Positions 1 to 13,500 of a DNA stretch of 64,000 nucleotides are shown piece after piece; the stretch's first letter is position 1; every line of letters begins with the position of its first letter. The translations under genes and the position numbers were made by a program. Below the pieces are notes generated by a model. It was not told the origin of the DNA. It searched no databases and saw only the letters and a program-made list of their open reading frames with translations. The DNA comes from Pohlia nutans (lineage: Eukaryota; Streptophyta; Bryopsida; Bryales; Mniaceae), in contig CM040103.1 of assembly GCA_022496805.1 (NCBI GenBank), positions 2,560,001-2,624,000 on the forward strand. Direction: 5' to 3'.

Positions 1-1464
1 AGTCTCACCTCCGAAAGCTCGTGTCCTACCGCGTGGAGCGTTACTTCTATGACAAGCTCTCGTCCGCCTTGGGAAACCCGGCGCGAGTGGCCAAGCATTA
101 CCCCGTCGCCCGTGACGACAGCCTGCTCCTGGAGGATCTGGAGGTCGCGTTTCCCGTCTCCCCGGGCAGCGGGCTGGGGTTGCACCGCGCGCGTGCCGTG
201 TTGAAGTGGCTGGCCAATTTCCACGCTACATTCTGGGGTTTCCAAGATGAAACCCCAATGCCGCCCCCGTGCGAGGGAGTAAAGGAGGCGCAGGGCGTGT
301 GGGTGCAGGGCGGGTACTGGTACCTTGACACGCGACAGGACGAGTACGCCTGCATCGGCCGTGACTGGAAACCGTTCCTGTCCCAATTCCAAGTGGTATA
401 ATTTTTTTTTCAACACTAATTTTTCCTTAGGCATGAAAAGTGTTAAAATTATATTCTGATAAGTCAAATTGTGCATGAAATTTGAGTTAACCGAAAAGAA
501 GCCCATCTAACCTCCCTTTTTGCTCTACTTCTAACCTCTTTTTTGAGCTTTACTTGGGTTGAATAGTGTCGTGTCATAGATTGTCCCCTTGTGGGCCATG
601 GGCTTGGAGCTTTGGTAGAAGGTGTGGGAGTCATTGCGAGGTGTGGAGAATGATGACAGTGGCTTGTTTTAGATTGTCTCCCAACTCATCATGACTTAGT
701 TTTTGGTCTATTTATATTTCAATATGAGTTCAAGAGGAATTCAACACGAGTTTTCTAAAACTTTCCTCTTTGAGCTGACTTGTTGGTTAACTCTATTGTA
801 GTTTGATTTTTTGTGAAGGATAAAAATAAATGATTCTTGAATTTACACTGTCACTGTAAGGAAACAGAACGCTTCTCACTGCTATTTTGAGCCATTCTAG
901 AGTTCGTGAGTGCTTTTGGTCACATAGGAGAAGACCTTCCTTAATAATTTCAGTTAGTGAAAATTGTCGGGTTTTCTTGTAATTTGTTGCTATGAAGTAT
1001 ACCAAATGATGACGAGAGTTTGACAGGCCGCGGCGAAGCTGAAAACGGACGGGAGAGGGAGGACGCTCATTCACGGGGACTGCAAGGCGGCCAACATTCT
1101 ATTCTCCACTAATTCGGCTGTGTGCGCGCTCTACGATTTTCAGTACGTCGGGGGCGGGCTCGGGGCGCAGGACCTTGTGTACTTCCTTGGCACGAGCGTC
1201 GATGGTGCCATTCTGCGCAAGAAAGGAGGCGATGAGGAGTTGCTGCGATTCTATCACCAGGAGTTGATGCTCGCGCTCCATGCTCGGAGTGCTGCAGATG
1301 CGAAGCTCTTCACTTTTGAGGTTTTGAAAGAACAGTTCGAGGTTGCGCTTGTCGACTGGATGCGCTTCATGGCTGGATGGGGACGGTGGGGCAATGCGGG
1401 CTGGGTTGAAAGCAATGTGCGCTCCATTCTCAAGAAATGGGCCGACGCTCCGGACGCCTCTTAG
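1..1464 (+). CDS. CHK/EcKinase-like small-molecule kinase, 3' part
   Basis: Partial gene; its 5' end lies before the window. Exon A runs from the edge to 395 and exon B from 1027 to the stop at 1462-1464; the junction (GTG|gtataa ... gacag|GCC) is phase 0. Exon B encodes HGDCKAANILF, the Brenner-type HGDxxxxN catalytic loop of aminoglycoside/choline-kinase-fold enzymes. About ten residues on comes YDFQYVGGG, whose DFQ replaces the DFG of protein kinases, as in the CHK kinase-like (EcKinase/DUF1679) family. Exon A carries the usual upstream LLLEDLE and WLANFHATFWG segments. Members phosphorylate small alcohols or amines; the substrate cannot be read here. The GC-rich exons contrast with the AT-rich intron, which holds a TTAA-flanked element at 487-790. 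A more distant phosphotransferase of the same fold is the main alternative. Confidence 0.75.
487..790. mobile_element. TTAA-flanked MITE, family C copy 1 (kinase intron)
   Basis: A 304-bp element starts TTAACCGAAAAGAAG and ends CTTGTTGGTTAA, with TTAA at both borders. A second copy in inverted orientation lies at 58438-58740, and the two align over almost their whole length. No coding capacity. The TTAA duplication resembles piggyBac or Kolobok insertions; the superfamily is inferred only from that. Confidence 0.75.
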
Positions 1465-2932
1465 AGGAAGCCCACAGTACCTGGCTCTATTTCCTAAACC
1501 CCTAAACCAGCTCCAGACGTATGTTTTGCCATCGAGAGGAGCCTGGCTGGTATTTTTGAATGTCAAATCGGTACTTCAAGTTTTAGCAAACTAGTGGGGA
1601 TGCTCTTATAGCATTTCCATTGTTTAGATTGGTATCTCTATTTTATTTCGGTTGAGATTGACCTCCGTAACTATCTTCTGATACACCATGCAAAATATGC
1701 AAAATAGTGTGAAGAACCCCATTGATTCTTTTAGAGTTTCGAGTATTCTTTCTTTTGTCCAACTTAAGTAGAAATACCATGCTTAAGTAGAAATACCAGA
1801 AATCGAAACATCCTCAATGACTGTGTCATAGACTTCCATTGGAACCGTGTTGTAGATTGACTATAAACCATTTTTTGAGAGATTAGTTTCAACCAATTGG
1901 CTTTTGCGTTTGCTCTATTTTGGATAAAGTGGTGGAGCAATCAATTTATTGATTAGGGCCAATCCATTATTGATTTAAGATAAATCTAGAGCATGAGAAG
2001 GGGTTTGACAAACTTTCTACTTTCAAAAATTATAGATTTTTTTAGATTTGGCAAAAAGTAATACCGGTAGTAATTACTTCATCTCTTATGAGTTATTCTT
2101 CTCTATTTAGGAAAAATAAGTCATTGATCAAATTCCCATTTCTAAAATGCAAAATATCTTATTTTCTCGCTTTATAATATTTCTATCTTAGTCTTGACTT
2201 CAATTTTATCCTCTTGAGTGGAATTTAAAATCAAAATGCTAGTTTTGAATATGTTGTTTGGCAATCAGTTTTTTGAAGTCAAATTGGGATCTCAAATTTT
2301 AGCAAGAAACTTGAAGATACCGGTGATTGGTGGAAATGCTCTAAACCGGTATCTTCAAAATTTTAAGTTTAGTGGGTTGAATGCACGGGAGAACCAATCT
2401 TACAACATTTTGCTCGATTGGCAGGGCCTCACACGATGTGAGGCGCCCGCATTTTGTATTGGAATTTACCCCAAGAGATTTATGGTCAGATTTTGGTTCC
2501 TTGGTGGAGGTTACTGGGGTACTTCTAGGACCAGAATGGAGGGAGAACCCTATAAAAACAAATAAAAAATGAAAAAAAAAAATGAAAAAAAGAAGAAGAA
2601 AGAATGGGGGAGAACCGTCGGTCCCTTGAGCTATCTCCGAAGTGCCCGCCGTGCCACTTGGCGAATCAAGGTGTGCCCAGTCGGACCCGCCACCTGGGTT
2701 CCAGGGCGGCCACCTGGACGCCAGGTCCGCCGCGTGGCAGCCAGTTTCCACGCCTGCAGTAACCATTGTCTCAATCGCTTCAGTCAGTCACAGAGTCTTC
2801 GTCGTCGGCGTCGCCATGAGATGATCGGAGCATCAATGAGTTCCTTAACGATTTGATCATCGTCGCAATTGCTTTTGATTCCAAGTCTTTGTTAGATTGT
2901 TGCATTTCTGGCGCTTCGTGAGCATTTGAGCG
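1465..2932. other. intergenic region between kinase and SLH gene
   Basis: No gene seen. 1465-2560 is AT-rich; similar short stretches containing the words caaattt/cggta and TTTTAGCAA occur near 1565 and 2285, suggesting decayed repeat sequence. An A-rich tract with scattered G lies at 2566-2602. From about 2605 to 2930 the base composition turns GC-rich, consistent with the promoter and 5' UTR of the SLH gene that starts at 2933. Confidence 0.5.
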
Positions 2933-5900
2933 ATGGCAGCACTTGTGGCCGCCAAGCCGTTGTCGTTGCGCCCTGCGTTAGGGTTTGGCTATAGCGGACG
3001 GCAACAGCAATTCAGCCTCAGAACTCGTGTTGCAGTGCCGCGGCGCAGATTACCGCCTTCGCTGCGCTGCAGTGCCGAGGAGAAACCCGAACCCGAGGTC
3101 ACTGAGAAATCCGAGGTGAAACCCGAGGCCGCGGAGAACAACGGCCATTCTGCCATTGAAGAGGATTTCGGGGGATGGAATACCGTTGCACCTGAGCCGG
3201 AGTCTGAAGGGAGCTGGAAAGCCGGTATGTCTATCGATCCTTTCTTGCCACTTTCTTTTTTGGTCACAATGTCGTGGCGCGATTCAACCTGACACTACTT
3301 GATGTCTTTTTTCACCATAATATTTCGCATAGGTTGTGAGATTCGAGAACAGTAATTTTACGCTTCGGATTGCCTGAAGCTCGTGTGTCTATGGATCCTA
3401 TCTTGTACTTGTAAGTTTGGTTATTCGTTTTGATCACAATGTCTTAGCGTGATTGAATCTGTTGGAGACTGGAACTTCTTTAATCATCTTATTTCGCATA
3501 GGTTGTGAGATTCGAGAAGAGTAATTTTACGCTTCGGATTGCTTGAAGCTCGTGTGTCTATGGATTCTATCTTGTACTTGTAATTTTCGTTTTGATCACA
3601 ATGTCTTAATCTGTTGGAGGCTGGCACTTCACGAAGTTTTTTTATCATCATTTTCCGCAATGGTTGTGAGATTCGAGATCGTATTTTACGCTTCGGATTT
3701 CCTGAAGCTGGTGTGTCTATGGATCCATCTTGCACTTGTTATTTTGGTTTCTTGTTTTACAATGTTGTAGCGTGATTCTGTCTGTTGGAGACTGGCACTT
3801 CATAATTTTTTTTCGCAATGGTCGTGAGATTCGAGATCGCATTTTACGCTTCGGATTGCCCGAAGCTCGTGTGTCTATGGATCCTATCTTGTACTTGTAA
3901 TTTCGGTTATTCGTTTTGATCACGATGTCTTAGTTAATAGATATAGTTTGTTGTTGGAACCTGGCACTACATGATGTTTTTTCTATCGTCGCATTTCGCA
4001 ATGGTTGTGCGATTCGAGATCCTATCTGAAGACGTTGTTGAGTAATTTGCGCTTCGGATTGCCTGAATTGGTTTGGCGGAGGTATCAGAGCGAGGAACTG
4101 AGTGATGCCTGGCGATGTTGAATTCTGGTGTGACGGAGCTGGAAGAATGGAGTGCTACTGGATTGCAGTATTTAGAATTTCCCATGTACTCGTTGAATAG
4201 CTCTCTGTCTATCGCTGTGTAGACTGCTTTTATCCCATGGCTAGCAAGTCACAGGATCCCGGTGTAGATGAAGTGCATATCAATTTGTGGTTGAAGATTT
4301 AGAGTAGCGTGTTTTGGTTTCTTCTCGGAATTAAGTTGGCTGACACAGGCCCGTTCTTCAGAATCTCGCTGTTGTGTTTGACCGTCTCTCGTTCAGCTGA
4401 TTAACGTGATGGAACTCGGTCGGAAAGGCCAAGGAAACTCCCACTGGAGCGTAAGAGGGGAAGTGGATACGAGGGAAGTATGAAGAAAATGTTTCTTGTC
4501 TGTAAATCATTAAATTATATCTATTAACTCGACGCACGTGATGCAGGTGCCCTGCGATTTGGAGCAGGCGTTGTGCTGGCTCTTGGCATTTCATTGGTTT
4601 CGTACTCTTATTTTGAAAAGCAAGGTCTGTCACGTCACTTGTGTAATGCCTTAAAACTTTTCTGATTCAGCTGAGATGATAATAATTCCTCATCCTATCG
4701 TGTTTTCTTAGTTACTGTAGAAGTTGAGCTTTCATTTTCAATAATTTAATTGTTCGGAATTTAGTCATTGTTGTCTTCAGGAGCATCGTTGTTGTAATTT
4801 TCTTGATAATTTTCACTTACTTGTATTGCTGAGACCACATTTGAATTGGTGTTGTAGGCAAGAAATCCACACAAAGTCCGCCTCCTCAGACAAGTTCGCA
4901 AGAGTCCAAAGTATTGGATGAAGCTCCTCCGCAGCAAGAGAAAGCATCGAAATCTTTTTCACCTGGGCCTGACTATTCCAATAATGATGATGATGATGAT
5001 GTGACTTTTGATGATTATTCCAAAAAGGATGACGGTGACGATTTTGATGAGGAGCTTGAAGATGTTGACAATGTTGATAAGCAGCAGGATCGGCTTAATG
5101 AACTTTCGGTAAAGAAACAAGATGTTACATCGCAATCGGATCAGAATGATGCAAAAGAAGCCAATGAATCTAACTCAGGTATTAACAAGTATGACCTGTG
5201 GGCTCCTTATTCTGAATCCGGTTGGCAGACTACAGGTGTCTATCAGAATAGGGTGGGAACAGATATTGTTATTTAGGACATCTGTTGTGAGGATCTGAGG
5301 CTGAACAACGAAGATGGCAGGCTGGAGCTGAGGATGTGCGGGGTCCGTACTCAATTTAGAAAAAAACTTAGAAAGCTTGTATTGGAAGTGCGAACTATTG
5401 TCCTAAAGGATTATTTGCTGTGAGTGTTGGCCCGTGCTGGAGATGTTTGTAGTCGATGAAGAGCGTGCTGACAGAGATTTGTCATTATTTGAGGTCAAGT
5501 TCTTATGGTTTCGGTTGCTTAACAGATACACAGGGTAGGGATTGGAAGGTTGTGGTACCCGCTCTTGTTGATCGCATGCATGAGCTGGCATTATCAGCCT
5601 TGCAAACTTTGAAGGTAGCTATCCTCATTCCTTTTTGATAATATTTCTGTGGAATTGCTAGTGTACCCACTTTTCCCTTGTCTAGTGTTTCCCTTGCTGC
5701 TTCTCCCTCAGAAATTCTTTATAGTAATGCACTTCGAGTTAATGTTGGAGTCCACTTTGCTCTTAGTACAACTTTGGGCATCTGCTGTTTTGCGTAATCT
5801 TTCAATTGGACATTTGTGCTCTTTGATACCATTTGACATAAGGAATATGTTCGAACTTGTGGTTTTCTTGGATTCGATCTACATGCAGATTGTAGAAGAT

Positions 5901-8821
5901 AGAGTCGACCCTGGAGCCGTTTGTACTCGGAGAAATTACGCACGCTGGTTGATTGCCACTAGCAGTATATTGACGAGGTAAGCAATCATTCTATGCGCTG
6001 TTTCACGTGCGCAAAGCCTTCTTGCTCTTAAGAAATGAGTTACATGAGCAATCTGGTGTTTGTGGTTTATGTCTATCAGTCTTTTTCCTGATTTGAAGTA
6101 AGTAGAAGTGGGCGTTGAAGAGCAAGAAGTTTGACCAAGCAAGAAAATGCGGACTTATTATTGAGGATATTCAACTGAGGGTGCACTGGCTGTCTGCTTT
6201 GAATCATGTTGCCCTCAAGGAGATGGTTATAACGTACTTCCTTGTTGGATGTGTAGGAGTTCATCCAACAAAGTGCTTCCCGCCATGTACATAGAAGAGG
6301 AAACAGAACTTGCTTTTGATGATATTACCCCTGAAGATCCTGATTTCTCTGCCATTCAAGGTATGGACAATTGGACATCTTACATGTTACAATTGCAACG
6401 ATTGAAAGTTTCCTTAAGCAGCGCATGCGGTGTGGAGGTACTCATCAATTATATTAGTCTATGAAATGGTTACGGTTCAGGTTGTCGAAGATGGTGATTG
6501 TTGCACTCTGACGGCTTTTTTAATCTGATTTTGCGGGAGTACAGGTCTAGCAGAAGCAGGGCTGATTCCTAGTAAACTGTCCGTCATGGATGCACACTCT
6601 GGTGAAAGTGAACCTGGTGTGGTCCTTTTCTCCCCTGACAGGTATGCCCAAAGAGTAAATCGTGGTCGCTTGACTTGTTCACATCTCTGTCATTTGTGGT
6701 AAAACAGGTTTGTTATCTGCTTACACTTAACGATTACTCGGGACTTGAAAGCACCTTATTTTGAGAATGAACCATACCGCATGAGCGATGGATGGAAGTT
6801 ATGAAATTGATTTCAATATTGCCATTGATTTTTGTACAGTCCATTGACGAGGCAAGACCTTGTGTGCTGGAAAGTTGCTCTTCATCATCGCTCTCTTCCA
6901 GCTATTACTAAAGAGGTAACTTGTCTTTGCTTTGGCATTTGTATCAACCAGTCTAGTCATTTTGTTTTGGCGTTATAAAAATGGATGGAGATCTTATTGA
7001 GTACCGCAAATATCTTTTAATGGATTGTAACCATTCCAGGAATTTCAAGTACAATCAGGCTTTATGGACGTGGACCGCATTGAGAGCAGCGCGTGGCCAG
7101 CTATAGTGAGCGACCTATATTCAGGAAACACTAGCATCATTGCTACTGCTTTTGGTACAGATCTTACTCAAGTTTTCATTACAAAAATCACGTAATGATT
7201 TACCCATATGCAGCATCTGTGCACCATAATTTTGTATTTGAACTCGCACCTTACAGCGAAATTGAGGGTGTCTGTTTTCTAGGGTTTACAAGAATGTTAC
7301 AACCTCAAAAGCCTGTAACAAATGGTCAAGCTGCGGTTGCCCTCGCATATGGAGATTCATCTGAGCAACTTGGGGAGGAGATAGCAAGGCTTGAAGCTGA
7401 GAAGTTGGCAGATGAAGCAGTTGCGGCAGACGCTTTCATGGAGGCTCGTACGCAGAAGGAGGTAAAGGCTCTTTTTGAGGGGGAAATTGGGATTGAGAGG
7501 AAGCAAAGAGAAGAGACTCAGAAGCAGTTGGAGGAAGTAAAAGCCATGTTAGAAAAGGTTACAGCAGAGCGAGAGTCTGAGAAGGATTCTCTCCTGAAGA
7601 GTCAGGCAGCTGTTGAAGCGCAGAAAAGCCTTTTGCGTGAGATCCAGCAAAGAGTTGATGAGCAACTGCAATCTCTCGCTGCCCTTCAAGTAGAAGTTTC
7701 TTACGAGAAAGAGAGACTTGAAAAACTCACTGCAAAAGCAGATGAAGACCAACAGTCCGCTGCCAGATTGAAGATGGATATTGAGGCAGAGAAGAAATCA
7801 CTGATTCTTGCAAGGTAAAGCACAGATATACTTGGATATGTCTTCTCATTTGGAAGTCCCAGAGCCTTTCTTCTATTTTCATGTCAATTATCGAATCAAT
7901 GATTCAAAGAGGGTTGTCTTAAATAGATTACATTGAAGGAACATGATAGCAAACGAGGATGCTCTCAGCTATATTAATTTGATGTAAAGGTTGGTGCGAT
8001 TTTTTCTGGAATTGCTTTACTCTCAAATGACCTTCTCTAAAATGATATCCTAGGATACCCTGCACACTCATCACACATTCATTGACTGTAGCAAACTTAT
8101 CACACATTCAGACAGTTGTCATAGTGAAAAAGTTGGGACCCCAGGTGCTAAGATTAAGGAGGTTTGAGTGTATGCATCATGGCATTTAGACTTGGGACTG
8201 TGTTTTATTATCCTGGATCTGCAGGTTCTATGTTCAAACCGCGTAAATTTGATAATAAAAATGTGACGTTCGTTCTTGTTTAGTAGATTATGGGCTGAAG
8301 AGGAAGCCGAGAAGGCACGGACACAATACAGAGTCCTGGAAGAAGCCAGGGAACGATGGGCAAGTCGTGGGCTTGAAGTTACTGTTGACAAGACTATCGA
8401 CGAGGACAGCATTCCTGGGCCAAGTTGGCGCTACAGTGGAGGTAATACCGAACTTGAAAAATTGCTTCACCGTGCACCCATTCAAGACGTGATGGACAAA
8501 GGGGAAGATCTGAAGACCAGGGTCAACAAATCTGTGGTGCAGTACTGGCATGCAATCTTGGAAATGCTCAGCCGGTTTTACCAGAGCATTGTGGAGTGGC
8601 TGGGGGCAATTAGGTGGAGGATATCCGCTCTATCACAGGACACTTTCACATCCGTCAGTCACAGGGTGCAGGACACCGGGTCTGTTGTCGCCGAAAAGTT
8701 TCGCGGTGCACAAAGTTCAGTCTCGGACATATCTGCAGGTGCTGTAGACGGAACGAAGAGACTTGCTGATGGATGCAGAACGGAAATTGGAAAGATTACC
8801 CAACGCTTCAAGCACGATTGA
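2933..8821 (+). CDS. plastid SLH-domain coiled-coil protein (At5g23890-like)
   Basis: Twelve exons in consistent phase: 2933-3224, 4547-4624, 4858-5235, 5453-5493 (least certain), 5534-5614, 5889-5977, 6257-6360, 6545-6641, 6840-6915, 7040-7154, 7283-7814 and 8284-8821 (an adjacent acceptor at 8287 is possible). The product is about 806 residues. Order: a Ser/Arg-rich plastid transit peptide ending near RCSAEE; one membrane segment (GAGVVLALGISLVSYSYF); an acidic low-complexity region; SLH-like segments (CTRRNYARWL, ELAFDDITPEDPDF, IQGLAEAGLIPSKLS, FSPDSPLTRQDLVCWK, GFMDVDRIES, KPVTNGQAAVAL); a long coiled coil (EEIARLEAEKLADEA onward); a conserved WAEEEAEKAR stretch; and an amphipathic tail. 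Architecture and motifs match the plant family typified by Arabidopsis At5g23890. SLH domains bind cell-wall polymers in bacteria; in plastids the role is not settled. The start (gcgATGG) gives the targeting peptide. Confidence 0.88.
3210..3935. repeat. tandem repeat spanning exon 1 donor of SLH gene
   Basis: Five units of about 160-170 bp, anchored by GTGTGTCTATGGATCC at about 3383, 3553, 3711 and 3869; the first unit is the true exon-1 donor itself (GTATGTCTATCGATCC at 3225). Each unit also carries GTTGTGAGATTCGAGA and TTTTACGCTTCGGATT. A further partial unit lies near 4045-4070. The array lies in intron 1 and the copies look moderately diverged, so the amplification is not brand-new. Confidence 0.85.
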
Positions 8822-10566
8822 GTTTTGATTTTGGTTTCGTCTCAGATCCACAATCGGCTGGCGACCTAGAGCATGTATGCATGCGAGCTTCTTCAATCCG
8901 CAGGTGTGAGTGGTTCCAACCTACCTCTCTTTGACTGTGGGTGGTCCACTTGAAAATAACTTGACCAACCTAAGTTAGATCGCTGCATGAACCACATGCA
9001 TGCCTGCTGAAACGGTCCGTGGCATGTAGAGTATCGTTCAGCAGAATGTTAATTAGGCCTGCCGGGGAAAGTTTGCATTGCAGGTATTGAGGACAAATTG
9101 ATTTACAGTAAGGAGCTTTGTGAACCAACACCTTTTTTGTATATTTTCCTGTCACTTGAGATGATGTGTGTACTGGACTGGACAACTTCAGAAAACAAAA
9201 CATTGTCAAATGATGATTGCCCATAAGATGGAAGATACTATTTGCGTCACTTTAAGAATTTGAACATATATAAGTGTAAGATTTTTGGGAGAGGTATAAA
9301 GCTGTGGAGAGGTTCTTGTGTACGAATAGCCAAGTCAGTTTTTTGTCACTATGTATGAATTTCTTATGCATTTTCAAAGCGGAAGGTTGTAGACCCATTG
9401 AATGGAAATGGAAACGGAAACTAGCAAAGAGTGGCCGTCGACGTTTAACCAAGTCATGCTAGTCACTTTGAATCCTAATAATTTTTGTATATGTTATCCA
9501 AATAATGTATTCTTAGATGTGTTACAATCCTCTTTAGTTTGCTAATAATTTAAAAAATATATCTAATCATTATAATTATAATAAAAACTATGCTCCACAC
9601 TTAAAATGTGACAAATAGGTGTAGGGGATCTCTCATAATTATTGTTTATAGAAAAATACAATTTCAAATTGACATTAGGCTGGTTTACTAAGAACAACAT
9701 GCACTAACAGAAAATTACCTTCTTTCTAATCCTTTTCTTTTTTTTCCTTAAGAACGTCTTATTCTCTCTTAAGATATCATTGTTTTACAATTTACCTTAA
9801 AATTTGCTTTGAAACATCTTTTTCTTCGAAATTATCCCAAAACAGCTTTATACCGGTATAAGAAGTAATTTATCTTCAAGTTTTCCTTCAAGCTTACCTC
9901 AATCACAACTCACTGTTGCATTATTTCTTCAGGAAAACATGTTCGCTGTTGATTTAAATCTCTTGCTTAGAATCAGCATGTAGCAGCTTCATATTCTTAT
10001 TTCTGAAAATTTTCTACTCTTAAGCCTATACAAGTCTATCTGGTGTGGGCCATTTTATACTTCGAGCAACAATAATTTTTTTGTATCTTGCATTCACACA
10101 TTTAGAATCTATGAATGATTTGATGACAACACTATTTGAACAAACTCCTATGATACAATGACAAGAAGGGCGCTTACCTTAAGTGGAGGCTCAAGGTGAT
10201 AAGCAAAGTGAATGAAGGAAAGGCAATGGGCATGAAGGCTACTGAATGTTATGACCTCGGTTGTTACAAAATAATTGAACATAATTAATAAATGCACTAG
10301 TAGAAAAGGTGGTGCTCCTCAGGGAGATGCTCATGCAATTTTTGTGCATGCGTGGAATTGGGCACTACTTGCCTAGGCATCTCCCTCGACAATGCTACCT
10401 TTTCTACCAGTGATGTGTCAATCGATTGCTTTACTAAATAGGCCCACTTAAATTCAATGCTTTATTTTTTTGGCAAACCTCAACCAAATTCTCCCTAAAA
10501 ATTACGACTTATGAACTCAACAATGTTTAAAAGAAAAAAAGAAAAAGAAAAAGAAAGAGGCACTGC
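8822..10566. other. intergenic region between convergent genes
   Basis: The 3' UTR of the SLH gene probably occupies the first few hundred bases. The rest is AT-rich and has no convincing open frame. It contains a CACTA-type MITE at 10295-10412. Weak inverted ends (GGCTGGTTTACTAA at about 9679; its imperfect complement near 10430-10445) may outline an older element around that MITE. Confidence 0.5.
10295..10412. mobile_element. CACTA-type MITE, copy 1
   Basis: A 118-bp foldback element begins CACTAGTAGAAAAGG and ends CTTTTCTACCAGTG, flanked on both sides by ATG (10292-10294 and 10413-10415). The CACTA...TAGTG ends and the 3-bp target duplication fit the CACTA (CMC) superfamily. It has no coding capacity. 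Relatives lie at 12984-13091 and 23047-23166. Confidence 0.85.
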
Positions 10567-13500
10567 TTAGAACCAGGGGTTCTCAGTCGAAATCTGAAGC
10601 TTGCGCTGATTCTTCACTGGACTGTCCCATACCATGTCCTCAATACGCCATATAAATTCGCATTTGTCTGGTGGTTTGGGTGGCATCTGAAACAATTTCC
10701 CAAGACCATAATACACAAGCATAGTCAGACATGTAGATTACTCATTTGCCAAATAATTAATGGACATGCCAAATAATTAACATTAATATTTTTGCCAAAA
10801 TCAATATTTGGCATGACCTTTACATTTGCCAAATAATTAATGTTAAAAGGACATGCCAAATATTATTGTTAGAAGGACATGTTGATTAATTCATATTTTT
10901 GCCTAAATGATCTTTCAACAAATGTCAAATTCTATGAATATTTTTTAAGATTCTATATTTTATCATAGAAAATAATTTCCTAAGGACATGGGATTCTCTT
11001 TTTATATGTGTATTTTCTTTGTCGACCCTGATGACCAGGTGAGGTATTAGGAACATGTCATCTAGACCATTAAACCACACCAATTGTAATGCCATTAAAG
11101 ATAGTTTCAAACATAAACTTTGTCAATTGTAATTATCTGGGTAGGTTCTCTAAAACGTTGGAATATCTGTAGATGTCGGATTTTCTATACTTATATTCAA
11201 TGCAATTGCTAATTCTGAAAATAATAATTTTCTATGAACTCAGAATCTTCAAAGTAAAAATAGCTCAAACTTTTCAAAAACTCTCAAAACCACAGTATGA
11301 TTGAACAAGGTCACAAATTCTTTCCCTATAGAATTTGCATAGAAAGTTGTAGCAAAAGATCATTGATATATGGATGAGAAAAATTGAATGAAATCTGTAC
11401 AATCAAAAGATGAACACTTGAGCAGTTAAGGGTTAATATGGCCATTGAAACAATGGAAGTGAGGTGAGAATGAGGGTACTCACTGCTTTTCCTCCAGGCG
11501 GGAATGATTCATTCCAGTACTCTTTCAGCCATCTCCATTCTCCATTCCAAAACACCGGTCGAGAATACCATTTTCTGCATAAGGTTTAATCATTCAAACA
11601 TCAGAGACTTTTCTCAATGTGAGAACTTCGACTATTCGCAAGGAGGCCGTAGTAGAAAAGAGGCACTTAATTGGGCACCAAAGAATAGTTTCAAAGTGTG
11701 GTGCTTAAGGCCCATATTGTCACCGAGTTAACCCCTAAACGTTCTCACCCCTCTTTAGGTTTAATTTTTTTTTTAAATGTCTTATAAAGTGTAACTAAAG
11801 AGGGGTATTTTGAGCTTAATATATAATAAAAGTTGGACATGATGAATTTTTTTATACATCCATACAATTGGATCTATGATTCCTGTCACCAATATTTTTG
11901 AATAAAACTTGAAATTCAAAATTCGAAATTCTTTTGTAATCTAATTACAAATAAGATATTGACAATCTGTGAATGAATTTTTTTTTGATTGGTTGAAATG
12001 TAACACTCTAAGTGTAGTGACTTTTTGAGAATTTTGGTTTGTTAATTTTATGAGTTGACTTTTTAAAAGTACTTTTACTCTGAAATCTTTGAAATTTTGG
12101 GTGAATCACTACAACATGAATCACAAATCATCCCCTTTCTAATCGGATCACGCATGCATGAACCTAACTTCTCAAAAAATATATAGTGAAAACTCTGCAC
12201 TGCAAAAGTCAATGACAATTGAGAAAACTGTGTTTGATTTTGTACATCGTCCACTTTCTAGACAGTTGGACGTTTAGGGGTTAAGTGACCAAAGTAATTC
12301 ACCCCCAAAAGTGTATAATGATTTCCTGTTCAAAAAATCCTACAAACTTCAACTTTTGCAACAGACTGCTTAAACTTTCTTTTTGAATAAGTGATATGGT
12401 CAAATGCTTTATTTTGTACATTGGTGGAAAAGCGGGACCATAAGAAAAAATCACATACGAGACCTATGTGTTGCACCTTGGCCCGAGCATTTTAAGGTTT
12501 AGGGTTAAGAGCGTACTCAGGAATCATGACTCTGGGTTTGTATGTTGCATCTTCGTCATCGCAATTGATGTGGCCATGCATGGTGGATCGGAATTGGTCG
12601 TACGTCCAGTGGAATGAATCAAGTGTCTCCTTGGAGTGCACTCTGTGGAAAACGGGTTCACCCATGAACACTTTCTCTCGCTTCTCCTGCACCATGACAA
12701 CACAGCTCAAGTTAACTTTTACTTTTGTTTAACAAAATGTTACTTTTATAAGTGCATTTACTTAGAAATTACCTTCTTTTTTTTTGGTACATGGGTCAAA
12801 AAGGGTTGGTTAATTTCATTGTTCCTATTATTGTTCATAATTGATTTTGGTGAGCACTGTTGAGGATATAAATGTACAATCACAACCAATGGCAAGAACA
12901 TCAATTCTATGTCATCTTTGAAACCCATAGCCGGTGATACGTGTTAAAAAGATAGCTAGACTATGACCAAACAGAGAAACATACACTAGTAGAAAAGGTG
13001 GCGCTCCCCAAGCAAATCCACTGTGCATATGTGGAATTACGAACCACATGCCTGAACAACTCCGTTGGCAATGCTACCTTTTCTACTAGTGAGGACAGAG
13101 CAAAGAAATGGAAAGAGCAGAGGGACCCCTTCGGGACCTTTTACACATGGAGGAAACCGCCCGTGGAACACCCAAAAAAAAAAAAAAAAAAAAAACGTAG
13201 GAAACCACCAACTCTATATCCAACCCATACAAATTTGTGGTAATTTTGATAACATCTACAATGTAGACACACCACTCTCAAGCAATTGTAAGAACTCACC
13301 TTTTTCTATTGTAGATGGAAAACTTAAATTTTCTTTTTGACATTCATTATAAAGAGCATGCATGTTGTTTAATAATTGTCCTAATATCTTTTCAAGAATG
13401 TTGACGTAACTCAGAAAAGAATTTTGAAGGCAACTGCTTTAAAATAAATGTTATGAACTCAACATAACATGCAATTATTCTTTAATTTTTCCAGAAACCA

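Noticed and set aside
9676..10446. A second element with ends similar to the large transposon (GGCTGGTTTACTAA)
   Set aside because: The end pair matches poorly and no target duplication was found; noted only as a weak possibility.
13092..13195. A possible SINE ending in 22 A residues
   Set aside because: Only about 80 bases precede the A-run, with no promoter boxes or second copy in the window; a chance homopolymer is as likely.
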